Under the pieces are notes generated by a model. The model made no database searches, was not told where the DNA came from, and saw only the letters and a list, made by a program, of their open reading frames with translations. A stretch of DNA of 64,000 nt from Erwinia_E haradaeae_I (GTDB lineage Bacteria > Pseudomonadota > Gammaproteobacteria > Enterobacterales > Enterobacteriaceae), in the NCBI RefSeq assembly GCF_900698925.1, contig NZ_LR217713.1, positions 434,001 to 498,000 on the forward strand. Direction: 5' to 3'. Positions 8,127 through 16,297 of this stretch are shown in pieces. Numbering within the stretch: the stretch's first letter is position 1; every line of letters starts with the position of its first letter. The position numbers were made by a program, and so were the translations under genes.

Positions 8127-8498
8127 ATGATTCAAGAACAGACTATGCTGAGCGTAGCCGATAATTCTGGTGCACGGCGCGTTATGTGTATTAAAGTTCT
8201 AGGCGGATCTCGCCGCCGTTGTGCAGGAGTAGGAGATATTATTAAAGTAACCATTAAAGAAGCAATCCCACGTGGTAAAGTTAAAAAGGGTGATGTATTA
8301 AAAGCAGTAGTTGTGCGCACCAAAAAAGGTGTTCGTCGTCCAGATGGTTCTGTAATTCGTTTTGATAGTAATGCATGTGTTATATTGAATAATCAAAGTG
8401 AGCAACCTATTGGCACACGAATTTTTGGTCCCATAACTCGTGAGTTGCGTTGTGAACGGTTTATGAAAATTATCTCTCTGGCACCAGAGGTATTATAA
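8127..8498 (+). CDS. rplN: 50S ribosomal protein L14
   Basis: L14 binds 23S rRNA and forms an intersubunit bridge. I place the start at the ATG at 8127 (M-I-Q-E-Q-T-M-L), giving 123 residues as in E. coli. The in-frame ATG at 8121 lies only one base after the GGAG site (8116-8119), while 8127 has a normal 7-base gap. Conserved V-R-T-K-K-G-V-R-R-P-D-G-S is present. It is the first gene of the spc operon. Confidence 0.98.
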   Translation: MIQEQTMLSVADNSGARRVMCIKVLGGSRRRCAGVGDIIKVTIKEAIPRGKVKKGDVLKAVVVRTKKGVRRPDGSVIRFDSNACVILNNQSEQPIGTRIFGPITRELRCERFMKIISLAPEVL

Positions 8499-8507
8499 GG
8501 AGTAAGT

Positions 8508-8822
8508 ATGGCAGCCAAAATCAGACGCGGTGATATAGTCATTGTGTTAACTGGAAGGGATAAAGGAAAACAAGGAATAGTGCGAGAAGTTTTAGTTGAA
8601 GGAAAGGTTATAGTTGATGGAATTAACTTAATTAAAAAACACCAGAAACCTACTTCATCTTCAAATCAATCAGGTGGAATTATTACAAAAGAAACTCCGA
8701 TTCACATTTCTAATGTTGCATTCTTCAATGCAGTCACCGGTAGGCCAGATCGCATAGGATTTAGGTTTAAGGATGGGCAAAAAGTTCGTTTTTTTAAGTC
8801 AAACAGTGAAATTATTCAGTAA
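8508..8822 (+). CDS. rplX: 50S ribosomal protein L24
   Basis: L24 starts 50S assembly and lies near the tunnel exit. The 104 residues match E. coli. The KOW motif is visible (R-R-G-D-I-V-I-V-L-T-G-R-D-K-G-K-Q-G). An AAGGAGT ribosome binding site precedes the ATG. It lies 9 bases after rplN and 16 bases before rplE, inside the spc operon. Confidence 0.98.
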   Translation: MAAKIRRGDIVIVLTGRDKGKQGIVREVLVEGKVIVDGINLIKKHQKPTSSSNQSGGIITKETPIHISNVAFFNAVTGRPDRIGFRFKDGQKVRFFKSNSEIIQ

Positions 8823-8838
8823 GTTGGAGCAGTACACC

Positions 8839-9378
8839 ATGGCGGCATTACATGATTTTTATAAGAAAACAGTAGTGAAAAAAATTATGGCTGATTTTGA
8901 ATACCGTTCTCCCATGAGGGTTCCTCGATTTGAGAAGATTACTTTAAATATGGGTGTTGGTGAAGCGATTTCTGATAAAAAACTACTAGATAGTGCAGTA
9001 GCTGATTTAACAGTAATCTCTGGTCAAAAACCTTGTATCACTAAAGCGCGTAAGTCAATTGCAGGTTTTAAAATTCGTCAAGACTATCCAATTGGCTGTA
9101 AAGTAACACTTCGCAGTGATCGAATGTGGGAGTTCTTGGAGCGACTTATTTCTATTGCTATTCCACGTGTTCGTGATTTTCGAGGTTTGTCTACTAAATC
9201 TTTTGACGGACATGGAAATTATAGTATAGGGGTACGTGAGCAGATTATTTTTCCTGAAATTGATTATGATCAAGTGGATCGTGTTCGTGGGATGGATATT
9301 ACCATCACTACGACTGCAAAATCTGATAATGAAGGTCTTGCGCTGTTAGAAGCATTTAATTTTCCATTCCGTAAATAA
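8839..9378 (+). CDS. rplE: 50S ribosomal protein L5
   Basis: L5 binds 5S rRNA and the central protuberance and contacts P-site tRNA. I choose the ATG at 8839 (M-A-A-L-H-D-F-Y-K), giving 179 residues as in E. coli, preceded by TTGGAG. An in-frame GTG at 8773 would add 22 unmatched residues overlapping rplX. Conserved K-I-T-L-N-M-G-V-G-E-A, G-Q-K-P and R-D-F-R-G-L are present. In E. coli the S8 repressor binds the mRNA around this start; I did not test that fold. Confidence 0.97.
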   Translation: MAALHDFYKKTVVKKIMADFEYRSPMRVPRFEKITLNMGVGEAISDKKLLDSAVADLTVISGQKPCITKARKSIAGFKIRQDYPIGCKVTLRSDRMWEFLERLISIAIPRVRDFRGLSTKSFDGHGNYSIGVREQIIFPEIDYDQVDRVRGMDITITTTAKSDNEGLALLEAFNFPFRK

Positions 9379-9393
9379 AGGGGGTGTCTTTTT

Positions 9394-9699
9394 ATGGCCA
9401 AGAAAGCATTAAAAGAGCGTGAGCTTCTTCGTGTGAAAACAGCTGATAAGTATCGAGTCAAACGTGAAGCGCTAAAAGCTATTATTTCTGGCCCGAATAC
9501 TTTAACTTCAGATCGATGGGAAGCTATGCTAAAGTTACAAACTTTACCACGTGATTCTAGTCCTGTTCGTCAGAGAAATCGATGTCGCCAAACTGGTCGA
9601 CCACATGGCTATGTAGGTAAATTTGGTTTAAGCCGAATGAAATTGCGTGAAGCCGCTATGCGTGGTGAGGTTCCTGGTTTAAAAAAAGCTAGTTGGTAG
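9394..9699 (+). CDS. rpsN: 30S ribosomal protein S14
   Basis: S14 is in the 30S head near S3 and S10. The 101 residues are the long, zinc-free form usual in Proteobacteria; only one cysteine is seen in R-N-R-C-R-Q-T-G-R-P-H-G. The K-L-Q-T-L-P-R-D-S-S-P and G-L-K-K-A-S-W ends are conserved. A GGGGGTG ribosome binding site precedes the ATG. It lies between rplE and rpsH. Confidence 0.98.
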   Translation: MAKKALKERELLRVKTADKYRVKREALKAIISGPNTLTSDRWEAMLKLQTLPRDSSPVRQRNRCRQTGRPHGYVGKFGLSRMKLREAAMRGEVPGLKKASW

Positions 9700-9728
9700 T
9701 ATTACCTATCTCATGGGAGTACATATAA

Positions 9729-10121
9729 ATGAGCATGCAAGATCCAATCGCTGATATGTTGACTCGTATTCGTAATGGGCAGTCTGCAAATAAAGTTTTA
9801 GTTAGAATGCCTTTTTCTGGATTAAAAATGGCAATTGCCAAGGTATTAAAGGAAGAAGGTTACATATTAGAATATAAGACTAGAGGTGGTTGTCGGTTAG
9901 AATTAGAATTAACGCTTAAATATTTTCAAGGTAAGGCTGTTGTTGAAAATATTCAACGTGTTAGTCGTCCTGGTTTGCGTATTTTTAAACGTAAAGACGC
10001 TCTACCAAAAGTAATGGCAGGTCTAGGTATTGCTATAGTTTCTACTTCTAAGGGTGTCGTGACTGATCGTGTGGCTCGACAGTTTGGTCTAGGCGGCGAA
10101 ATTATTTGCTATGTGGCGTAA
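9729..10121 (+). CDS. rpsH: 30S ribosomal protein S8
   Basis: S8 is a primary binder of the central domain of 16S rRNA and in E. coli the repressor of the spc operon. The 130 residues match E. coli, from M-S-M-Q-D-P-I-A-D-M-L-T-R-I-R-N-G to G-L-G-G-E-I-I-C-Y-V-A. The conserved S-T-S-K-G motif is kept. GGGAG forms the ribosome binding site. It is followed by rplF after 12 bases. Confidence 0.98.
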   Translation: MSMQDPIADMLTRIRNGQSANKVLVRMPFSGLKMAIAKVLKEEGYILEYKTRGGCRLELELTLKYFQGKAVVENIQRVSRPGLRIFKRKDALPKVMAGLGIAIVSTSKGVVTDRVARQFGLGGEIICYVA

Positions 10122-10133
10122 TCGGAGAGGGAA

Positions 10134-10667
10134 ATGTCTCGTATTGCTAAAGCACCTATTATAATCCCTTCCGGTGTAGAAGTAGGATTGAATGGTCAAG
10201 TTATTTCGATTAAAAGTATTACATGTGAGTTAACTCGTACTCTTCATCAATCCGTAGAAGTAAAGAGATTTAAGGATTCTTTAATTTTTTCTCCAAGAAA
10301 AGGTTTTTTAGATGGATGGGCTCAGGCAGGCACTTCGCGTTCCTTGGTTGATTCTATGATACTTGGTGTAATCGGTAGTTTTTTTAAAAAAATACAGCTA
10401 GTTGGTGTAGGTTATCGTGTAAGTCTAAAAGACAATAGACTGAATTTAACCCTGGGATTCTCTCATACGATTGAGCATGTTCTTCCGGCGGGTATTACTG
10501 CGGAATGTCTTAGTCAGACAGAAATTCTTTTAAAAGGTGCTAACAAACAATTACTAGGCCAGGTTGCAGCTAATATTCGTGCCTATCGCCCCCCGGAGCC
10601 TTATAAAGGTAAAGGGATTCGTTATTTTAATGAAACTGTACGTAGTAAAGAAGCTAAGAAGAAGTAA
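10134..10667 (+). CDS. rplF: 50S ribosomal protein L6
   Basis: L6 lies near the sarcin-ricin loop where elongation factors bind. The 177 residues equal the E. coli length. Both L6 repeats are present, with the C-terminal signature R-A-Y-R-P-P-E-P-Y-K-G-K-G-I-R-Y. The central part is more diverged from E. coli than in neighbouring proteins. A CGGAGAGG ribosome binding site precedes the ATG. Confidence 0.98.
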   Translation: MSRIAKAPIIIPSGVEVGLNGQVISIKSITCELTRTLHQSVEVKRFKDSLIFSPRKGFLDGWAQAGTSRSLVDSMILGVIGSFFKKIQLVGVGYRVSLKDNRLNLTLGFSHTIEHVLPAGITAECLSQTEILLKGANKQLLGQVAANIRAYRPPEPYKGKGIRYFNETVRSKEAKKK

Positions 10668-10676
10668 GGTGGTATT

Positions 10677-11030
10677 ATGGATAAAAAATCTGCCCGTCTG
10701 CGACGAGCAACTCGTCTACGGTGTAAATTGAAAGCGCTTGGTGCTATTCGATTAGTTGTTCACCGCACTCCACATCATATTTATGCACAAATAATTACTC
10801 CAAGTGGATCAGCTGTTTTGGTATCAGCTTCTACAGTAGAAAAAGTGATTCGTGAAAAATTAACGCATACTGGAAATAAAAAAGCTGCGGTAGAGGTTGG
10901 AAAAATTATTGCTGAACGAGCTATTGAGAAAGGTATTGTTCGCGTGTCTTTTGATCGATCTGGTTTTCAGTATCATGGGCGTATCCAGGTGTTAGCAGAT
11001 TCTGCTCGTTCAGCTGGTTTACTGTTATAG
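10677..11030 (+). CDS. rplR: 50S ribosomal protein L18
   Basis: L18 binds 5S rRNA with L5 in the central protuberance. The 117 residues match E. coli. The basic N terminus (R-L-R-R-A-T-R-L-R-C-K) and the C-terminal F-D-R-S-G-F-Q-Y-H-G-R-I segment are conserved. An AAGGTGG ribosome binding site precedes the ATG. The gene lies between rplF and rpsE. Confidence 0.98.
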   Translation: MDKKSARLRRATRLRCKLKALGAIRLVVHRTPHHIYAQIITPSGSAVLVSASTVEKVIREKLTHTGNKKAAVEVGKIIAERAIEKGIVRVSFDRSGFQYHGRIQVLADSARSAGLLL

Positions 11031-11045
11031 GCTATGAGGCATAAG

Positions 11046-11549
11046 ATGGTGCATATTGAAAAACAAGTTGGTGAACTACAAGAAAAACTAATCTCGGTAA
11101 ATCGAGTTTCTAAAACCGTTAAAGGTGGTCGTATTTTCTCGTTTACTGCATTAACTGTAGTTGGTGATGGTAATGGTCGCATGGGTTTCGGTTACGGTAA
11201 AGCTCGTGAAGTTCCAGCGGCAATTCAGAAAGCAATGGAAAAAGCCCGTAGAAATATGATTGTTATTGCGTTAAATAACGGGACTTTACAACATGCTGTA
11301 AAAGGGGTTCATACAGGTTCTCATATTTTTATGAAACCCGCTTCAGAAGGTACTGGTATTATTGCAGGTGGCGCCATGCGTGCAGTATTAGAAGTCGCTG
11401 GTGTTCATAATGTTTTAGCTAAAACTTATGGTTCTACGAATCCAATTAATGTCGTTCGTGCAACATTAGATGGTCTTATAAAAATGAAGTCTCCAGAAGT
11501 TGTTGCAAGCAAGCGTGGTAAATCAATTGTAGATATTGTGGGATATTAA
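11046..11549 (+). CDS. rpsE: 30S ribosomal protein S5
   Basis: S5 lies at the mRNA entry site and affects decoding accuracy. I choose the ATG at 11046 (M-V-H-I-E-K-Q-V-G-E-L), giving 167 residues as in E. coli, because the in-frame ATG at 11034 forms part of the GAGG ribosome binding site (11036-11039). Conserved N-R-V-S-K-T-V-K-G-G-R and G-D-G-N-G-R-M-G-F-G-Y-G-K-A are present. rpmD follows after two bases. Confidence 0.97.
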   Translation: MVHIEKQVGELQEKLISVNRVSKTVKGGRIFSFTALTVVGDGNGRMGFGYGKAREVPAAIQKAMEKARRNMIVIALNNGTLQHAVKGVHTGSHIFMKPASEGTGIIAGGAMRAVLEVAGVHNVLAKTYGSTNPINVVRATLDGLIKMKSPEVVASKRGKSIVDIVGY

Positions 11550-11551
11550 TT

Positions 11552-11740
11552 ATGGCTAAGACTATTCAAGTTACTCAAACTAAAAGCTCTATCGGTTGCC
11601 TACCTAAACACAAAGCAACATTACTTGGATTAGGTTTGCGTCGCATTCATCAGACTGTGGAGCGTAATGACACACCGTCTATTCGTGGTATGGTAAACTC
11701 AATTTCCCACATGATTACAATACAAGAAAAAGAGGCGTAA
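11552..11740 (+). CDS. rpmD: 50S ribosomal protein L30
   Basis: L30 is a small protein on the 50S surface. The 62 residues are three more than in E. coli, extending the C terminus (T-I-Q-E-K-E-A). The core K-H-K-A-T-L-L-G-L-G-L-R-R-I is intact. It begins two bases after the rpsE stop, so coupling is likely, and precedes rplO by four bases. Confidence 0.97.
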   Translation: MAKTIQVTQTKSSIGCLPKHKATLLGLGLRRIHQTVERNDTPSIRGMVNSISHMITIQEKEA

Positions 11741-11744
11741 AACG

Positions 11745-12179
11745 ATGTACTTAAATACCATATCCCCAGCTGACGGATCTAAAACTACGCCTAAACGTCT
11801 TGGTCGAGGTGTTGGATCTGGTCTTGGAAAGACTGCAGGACGAGGTCATAAAGGACAAAAATCACGTTCTGGTGGGGGCCCTAATCGTGGATTTGAGGGT
11901 GGACAGATGCCTTTATATAGGCGTCTGCCTAAGTTTGGTTTTACATCCAGAAAATCTATGGTTACTAAAGAAGTACGTTTATCCGATTTAGCTAAAATTA
12001 AAGGTGATTTTGTTGAACTAAATTCTTTAAAAGAAGCTCGTCTGATAAGTATAAACACAAAGTTTGTCAAAGTTATTATGTCTGGCACAATTTCTGCGCC
12101 AGTAATCATTCGCGGTTTACGTGTAACTAAAGGTGCGCGGTCCGCTATTAAAGAGGTTGGCGGTACAATTGAGGAATAA
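11745..12179 (+). CDS. rplO: 50S ribosomal protein L15
   Basis: L15 is a late assembly protein reaching into the 50S core. The 144 residues equal the E. coli length, with the glycine-rich basic segment G-R-G-H-K-G-Q-K-S-R-S-G-G-G and R-R-L-P-K-F-G-F-T-S-R. Its final codons (E-V-G-G-T-I-E-E) include the GAGGA that serves as ribosome binding site for secY in E. coli. It may overlap the start of secY here. Confidence 0.98.
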   Translation: MYLNTISPADGSKTTPKRLGRGVGSGLGKTAGRGHKGQKSRSGGGPNRGFEGGQMPLYRRLPKFGFTSRKSMVTKEVRLSDLAKIKGDFVELNSLKEARLISINTKFVKVIMSGTISAPVIIRGLRVTKGARSAIKEVGGTIEE

Positions 12180-13521
12180 TCACTCGAAGTTATCTAAGAA
12201 GACAAAATTCAATCTTTTAAGTCAAAAAAGTAGTGTTGATGAACTAAAGTCTAGAGTTGTATTTATTATTATAGCTCTCATTGTCTTTCGCATTGGTTCT
12301 TTTATTCCAATTCCAGGCGTGGACGTCACCATTTTTTCGAATCTTCTTGAACAACAACGTGGCACTATTCTTGAAATGTTTAATATGTTCTCTGGTGGTG
12401 CCTTAAGTCGTGCATCTGTTTTTGCGTTAGGGATTATGCCATATATTTCAGCATCAATTATTATTCAGTTAATAAGCATAGTGAACCCATACTTATCTGA
12501 GATTAAAAAAGAGGGGGAAATTGGGCGTCGTAAGATTGCTCAATATACTCGTTATGGTACATTAATATTAGCCATTATTCAGTCAATTGGAATAGCTACG
12601 GGTTTACCTAATTTGCCTGGTATGCGAGGATTAGTTTTACATCCAGATTTCTCTTTCTATATAACTGCTATTATAAGCTTAGTTACTGGAACAATGTTTT
12701 TGATGTGGTTAGGTGAGCAAATCACTGAGAGAGGTGTAGGAAACGGCATTTCGATTATTATTTTTGCAGGTATTGTTGCGGGCTTACCTCCTGCAATCGG
12801 TCATACTCTTGAGCAAGCAAGGCAAGGTGATCTCAACTTTTTTTTATTGTTAACGGTTGTGGTATTAGTATTTTCTGTAACTTTTTTTGTGGTATTTGTT
12901 GAACGTGGTCAACGACGTATTATAGTCCATTACGCACAGCGTCAGCAGGGTCGTCGTGCATATTCTACACATAGAACGCACTTACCATTGAAAGTGAACA
13001 TGGCTGGGGTTATCCCAGCTATCTTTGCTTCTAGTCTAATATTACTTCCAGCTACTATTTCTTCTTGGTTCGGTGGAGGAGTTGGTTGGGATTGGTTGAC
13101 AGAAATTTCCATGTTATTACAACCTAATCAACCTCTTTATTTATTACTTTATATCATAGCCATTATTTTCTTCTCTTTTTTTTATACAGCACTTGTTTTC
13201 AATTCAAGAGAAACAGCTGATAATTTAAAAAAGTGTGGTGCATTTATATTAGGTGTTCGTCCAGGGGAACAGACGGCAAAATATATTAACAAGGTAATGA
13301 TGCGCCTAACATTGATTGGTGCGTTATATGTTACTTTTATTTGCTTGATTCCAGAGTTTTTAAGAGATGCAATGAAAGTACCGTTTTATTTTGGTGGTAC
13401 TTCGTTGCTTATTGTTGTTATTGTTATCATGGATTTTATCGCTCAATTACAAACTTTACTTATGTCAAATCAGTATGATTCTGTTTTAAAAAAGGCTAAT
13501 TTAAAAGATTATACTAGTTAG
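12169..13521 (+). CDS. secY: Protein translocase subunit SecY
   Basis: SecY is the channel of the Sec translocon in the inner membrane, working with SecE, SecG, SecA and SRP. Ten hydrophobic segments can be followed, with R-I-G-S-F-I-P-I-P-G-V-D after the first, F-N-M-F-S-G-G-A-L at the plug and K-V-N-M-A-G-V-I-P. The C terminus (S-V-L-K-K-A-N-L-K-D-Y) matches E. coli (443 residues). The start is unusual: where alignment puts the initiator methionine (12190) the codon is TTA. The nearest upstream in-frame standard start is TTG at 12169, inside rplO, giving 450 residues; GTG at 12133 is an alternative. The body of the gene is intact. Confidence 0.9.
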   Translation: MRNNHSKLSKKTKFNLLSQKSSVDELKSRVVFIIIALIVFRIGSFIPIPGVDVTIFSNLLEQQRGTILEMFNMFSGGALSRASVFALGIMPYISASIIIQLISIVNPYLSEIKKEGEIGRRKIAQYTRYGTLILAIIQSIGIATGLPNLPGMRGLVLHPDFSFYITAIISLVTGTMFLMWLGEQITERGVGNGISIIIFAGIVAGLPPAIGHTLEQARQGDLNFFLLLTVVVLVFSVTFFVVFVERGQRRIIVHYAQRQQGRRAYSTHRTHLPLKVNMAGVIPAIFASSLILLPATISSWFGGGVGWDWLTEISMLLQPNQPLYLLLYIIAIIFFSFFYTALVFNSRETADNLKKCGAFILGVRPGEQTAKYINKVMMRLTLIGALYVTFICLIPEFLRDAMKVPFYFGGTSLLIVVIVIMDFIAQLQTLLMSNQYDSVLKKANLKDYTS

Positions 13522-13554
13522 TAATATGATTAAAAGAAGTCATGGAGACTTAAA

Positions 13555-13671
13555 ATGAAAGTATGTACGTCTGTTAGAAGGTTATGTCGTCATTGTAAAA
13601 TTATTCGACGAAATCGAATTGTTCGTGTAATTTGTAGCGCTGAACCCAAGCATAAACAGAGACAAGGTTAA
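13555..13671 (+). CDS. rpmJ: 50S ribosomal protein L36
   Basis: L36 is a 38-residue zinc-ribbon protein that stabilises 23S rRNA near the base of the L7/L12 stalk. The four zinc ligands are present: Cys11, Cys14, Cys27 and His33. The end V-I-C-S-A-E-P-K-H-K-Q-R-Q-G is identical to E. coli. A GGAG site precedes the ATG. It is the last gene of the spc operon, 33 bases after secY, and is followed by the alpha promoter. Confidence 0.97.
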   Translation: MKVCTSVRRLCRHCKIIRRNRIVRVICSAEPKHKQRQG

Positions 13672-13689
13672 TTTAGTAGTATATTTTTC

Positions 13690-13718
13690 TTGCAAAATTG
13701 CAAGGAGCTGGATAGATT
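13690..13718 (+). promoter_or_regulatory. alpha operon promoter
   Basis: TTGCAA (13690-13695) and TAGATT (13713-13718) are separated by exactly 17 bases. From memory the E. coli alpha promoter has the same two hexamers and spacing, with a similar GAGCTGG in the spacer. Transcription would start near 13725, leaving a leader of about 100 bases before rpsM. In E. coli this leader folds into the pseudoknot bound by S4; the leader sequence here has diverged and I cannot tell whether that fold survives. Confidence 0.75.
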
Positions 13719-13823
13719 AAGTAGTTCATATATCAAATTTCTATTCATTCTCATCTTATCGCTTTCGTGATGCGCTTGTTGGATAGAGAGACATTAGTTG
13801 TAGTGAATTTATAGGAGTGCATA

Positions 13824-14180
13824 GTGGCCCGTATAGCAGGCATTAACATTCCTGATCATCAACATACCGTCATTGCATTAACTACAATTTTCGGTATCGG
13901 AAAAACTCGTTCACAGCTTATCTGTAAATCAACGGGGATTAACGAAAATGTTAAGATCAGTGAGCTATCCGAAGAGAATATCGACATGCTGCGTGATGCA
14001 GTGTCAAGATTTGTTGTTGAGGGTGATCTTCGTCGCGAAGTCACTCTGAGCATTAAACGTCTGATGGATCTCGGGTGTTACCGAGGTTTACGTCATAGAC
14101 GCGGCTTACCAGTTCGAGGACAACGTACGAAGACTAATGCACGTACTCGCAAAGGTCCGCGTAAACCAATTAAAAAATAG
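13824..14180 (+). CDS. rpsM: 30S ribosomal protein S13
   Basis: S13 in the 30S head contacts the P-site tRNA and forms bridges to the 50S subunit. The 118 residues equal the E. coli length. The start is GTG (as in E. coli) after an AGGAGTG site. The C-terminal tail R-G-L-R-H-R-R-G-L-P-V-R-G-Q-R-T-K-T-N-A is conserved. It is the first gene of the alpha operon. Confidence 0.98.
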   Translation: MARIAGINIPDHQHTVIALTTIFGIGKTRSQLICKSTGINENVKISELSEENIDMLRDAVSRFVVEGDLRREVTLSIKRLMDLGCYRGLRHRRGLPVRGQRTKTNARTRKGPRKPIKK

Positions 14181-14196
14181 TCTGAGTGATTAAATA

Positions 14197-14586
14197 ATGG
14201 CAAAGGCACCAGTTCGTGCACGTAAGCGTTTAAGAAAGCAAATATCTGATGGTGTTGCGCATATTCACGCGTCTTTTAATAACACCATTGTGACTATTAC
14301 CGATCGTCAAGGCAATGCTTTAGGCTGGGCAACAGCCGGTGGCTCTGGATTTCGAGGTTCTCGTAAGTCTACTCCATTTGCTGCACAGGTTGCCGCAGAA
14401 CATTGCGCAGAAGTTGTAAAAGATTATGGAATTAAAAACTTAGAGGTTATGGTTAAGGGTCCAGGTCCAGGGCGCGAATCGACGATTCGTGCCCTGAACG
14501 CAGCAGGTTTTCGCATCACAAATATTACTGATGTGACTCCGATCCCTCATAACGGTTGTCGTCCGCCTAAAAAGCGTCGTGTATAA
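14197..14586 (+). CDS. rpsK: 30S ribosomal protein S11
   Basis: S11 lies on the 30S platform beside the E site and the mRNA exit. The 129 residues match E. coli. Conserved motifs include H-I-H-A-S-F-N-N-T-I-V-T-I-T-D and G-P-G-P-G-R-E-S. The ribosome binding site is weak (GAG about 10 bases upstream). It lies 16 bases after rpsM. Confidence 0.98.
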   Translation: MAKAPVRARKRLRKQISDGVAHIHASFNNTIVTITDRQGNALGWATAGGSGFRGSRKSTPFAAQVAAEHCAEVVKDYGIKNLEVMVKGPGPGRESTIRALNAAGFRITNITDVTPIPHNGCRPPKKRRV

Positions 14587-14621
14587 GAGCGGCCTGTTAT
14601 TAAGGAATTCTGGAGACAGAC

Positions 14622-15242
14622 ATGGCAAGATATTTAGGTCCAGTATTAAAACTGAGCCGTCGTGAAGGCACAGATTTATTTCTGAAATCTGGTGTTCGTA
14701 CAATCGACACAAAATGTAAGTTACAACAAGCTCCTGGTCAACATGGAATACGTAAATCGCGTTTATCTGACTATGGTGGGCAGTTGCGTGAAAAACAGAA
14801 AGTGCGTCGTATGTATGGAGTATTAGAACGTCAATTTTGTAATTATTACAAAGAGGCTGCTCGTCTGAGAGGAAATACTGGCGAAAAACTCTTAGTGCTT
14901 TTAGAGAGTCGTCTTGATAATGTAGTATATCGTATCGGTTTTAGCACCACACGATCAGAGGCGCGTCAACTTGTTAGTCACAAATTAATTATGGTAAATA
15001 GACGAGTGGTAAATATTGCTTCGTATCAGGTAAAGCCAAATGATATTATCAGTATTTGTGAAAAGGCTCAAAAACAATCTCGTTTAAAAGCTGCTTTAGA
15101 ATTATCTAATCAGCGTGAAAAACCAAGTTGGATCGAATTGGATATGAATAAGATGGAAGGCATTTTTAAGCATATCCCAGAGCGTACCGATCTTACTGCA
15201 GACATTAATGAGCATCTGATAGTTGAGCTTTATTCAAAGTAA
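14622..15242 (+). CDS. rpsD: 30S ribosomal protein S4
   Basis: S4 starts assembly of the 16S 5' domain, lies at the mRNA entry and in E. coli represses the alpha operon. The 206 residues equal the E. coli length. The S4 RNA-binding domain is present (L-E-S-R-L-D-N-V-V-Y-R, then E-A-R-Q-L-V-S-H). A TCTGGAGA ribosome binding site precedes the ATG. It lies between rpsK and rpoA. Confidence 0.98.
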   Translation: MARYLGPVLKLSRREGTDLFLKSGVRTIDTKCKLQQAPGQHGIRKSRLSDYGGQLREKQKVRRMYGVLERQFCNYYKEAARLRGNTGEKLLVLLESRLDNVVYRIGFSTTRSEARQLVSHKLIMVNRRVVNIASYQVKPNDIISICEKAQKQSRLKAALELSNQREKPSWIELDMNKMEGIFKHIPERTDLTADINEHLIVELYSK

Positions 15243-15270
15243 AGTAGAGTTGTGCTAAAGAGAGGATACA

Positions 15271-16266
15271 ATGCAGGGTTCTGTGATAGAGTTTCTCAAA
15301 CCGCGTTTAGTAGATATTGAGCAAGTTAGCGTAACACATGCCAAGGTCACCCTTGAACCTTTAGAGCGTGGTTTCGGTCATACTCTTGGTAATGCGCTAC
15401 GTCGTATTTTATTATCCTCAATGCCTGGTTGCGCTGTTACAGAGGTTGAAATTGATGGAGTACTACATGAGTACTCTATTAAAGAGGGTGTACAGGAAGA
15501 TATTCTAGATATTCTACTTAATCTAAAAGGTTTGGCGGTCAGAGTTAATGGAAAAGATGAAGCAACGTTAACTTTGCATAAATCAGGTATTGGTCCTGTA
15601 ACTGCTTCTGATATTATACATGATTCTGATGTTGAGATTGTTCAACCAAACCATGTGATTTGTCATTTAACCTCAGAAAATTCTACTATTGTGATCAGAA
15701 TGAAAGTAGAGCGTGGTCGAGGATATGTACCTGCTTCTTCTCGCACTTATTCAGAAGAAAATGAGAGACCACTTGGGCGCCTTTTAGTTGATGCCTGCTA
15801 TAGTCCTGTAGAGCGTATCGCCTATAATGTTGAGGCTGCTCGTGTTGATCAGCGCACTGATCTAGATAAGTTGGTTATTGAAATGGAAACGAATGGCACT
15901 ATTGATCCTGAAGAGGCCATTCGTCGAGCAGCCACTATTTTAGCAGATCAATTAGAGGCATTCGTTGATTTGCGGGATGTGCGTCAACCAGAAGTAAAAG
16001 AAGAAAAACCAGAATTTGATCCAATTTTATTGCGTCCAGTTGATGATCTTGAATTAACAGTTCGTTCTGCTAATTGTCTTAAAGCGGAATCTATTCACTA
16101 TATTGGTGATTTAGTGCAACGTACTGAAGTTGAGTTGCTTAAAACGCCCAATCTTGGTAAAAAGTCTTTAACTGAGATTAAAGATGTTTTGGCTTCTCGT
16201 AATTTATCATTGGGAATGCGTTTAGAAAATTGGCCGCCAGCATTACTAATTAATCATACGATATAA
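15271..16266 (+). CDS. rpoA: RNA polymerase subunit alpha
   Basis: Alpha dimerises to start RNA polymerase assembly; its C-terminal domain binds UP-element DNA and activators. The 331 residues are two more than in E. coli. The N-terminal domain includes E-R-G-F-G-H-T-L-G-N-A-L-R-R. The C-terminal domain (about 250-320) keeps the DNA-binding arginine region (V-R-S-A-N-C-L-K) and P-N-L-G-K-K-S-L-T-E-I. An intact C-terminal domain fits with retention of the activator CysB. A GAGAGGA site precedes the ATG. Confidence 0.98.
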   Translation: MQGSVIEFLKPRLVDIEQVSVTHAKVTLEPLERGFGHTLGNALRRILLSSMPGCAVTEVEIDGVLHEYSIKEGVQEDILDILLNLKGLAVRVNGKDEATLTLHKSGIGPVTASDIIHDSDVEIVQPNHVICHLTSENSTIVIRMKVERGRGYVPASSRTYSEENERPLGRLLVDACYSPVERIAYNVEAARVDQRTDLDKLVIEMETNGTIDPEEAIRRAATILADQLEAFVDLRDVRQPEVKEEKPEFDPILLRPVDDLELTVRSANCLKAESIHYIGDLVQRTEVELLKTPNLGKKSLTEIKDVLASRNLSLGMRLENWPPALLINHTI

Positions 16267-16297
16267 AGTTAAAGTCTTATTATAAAAGGATAAAGTC

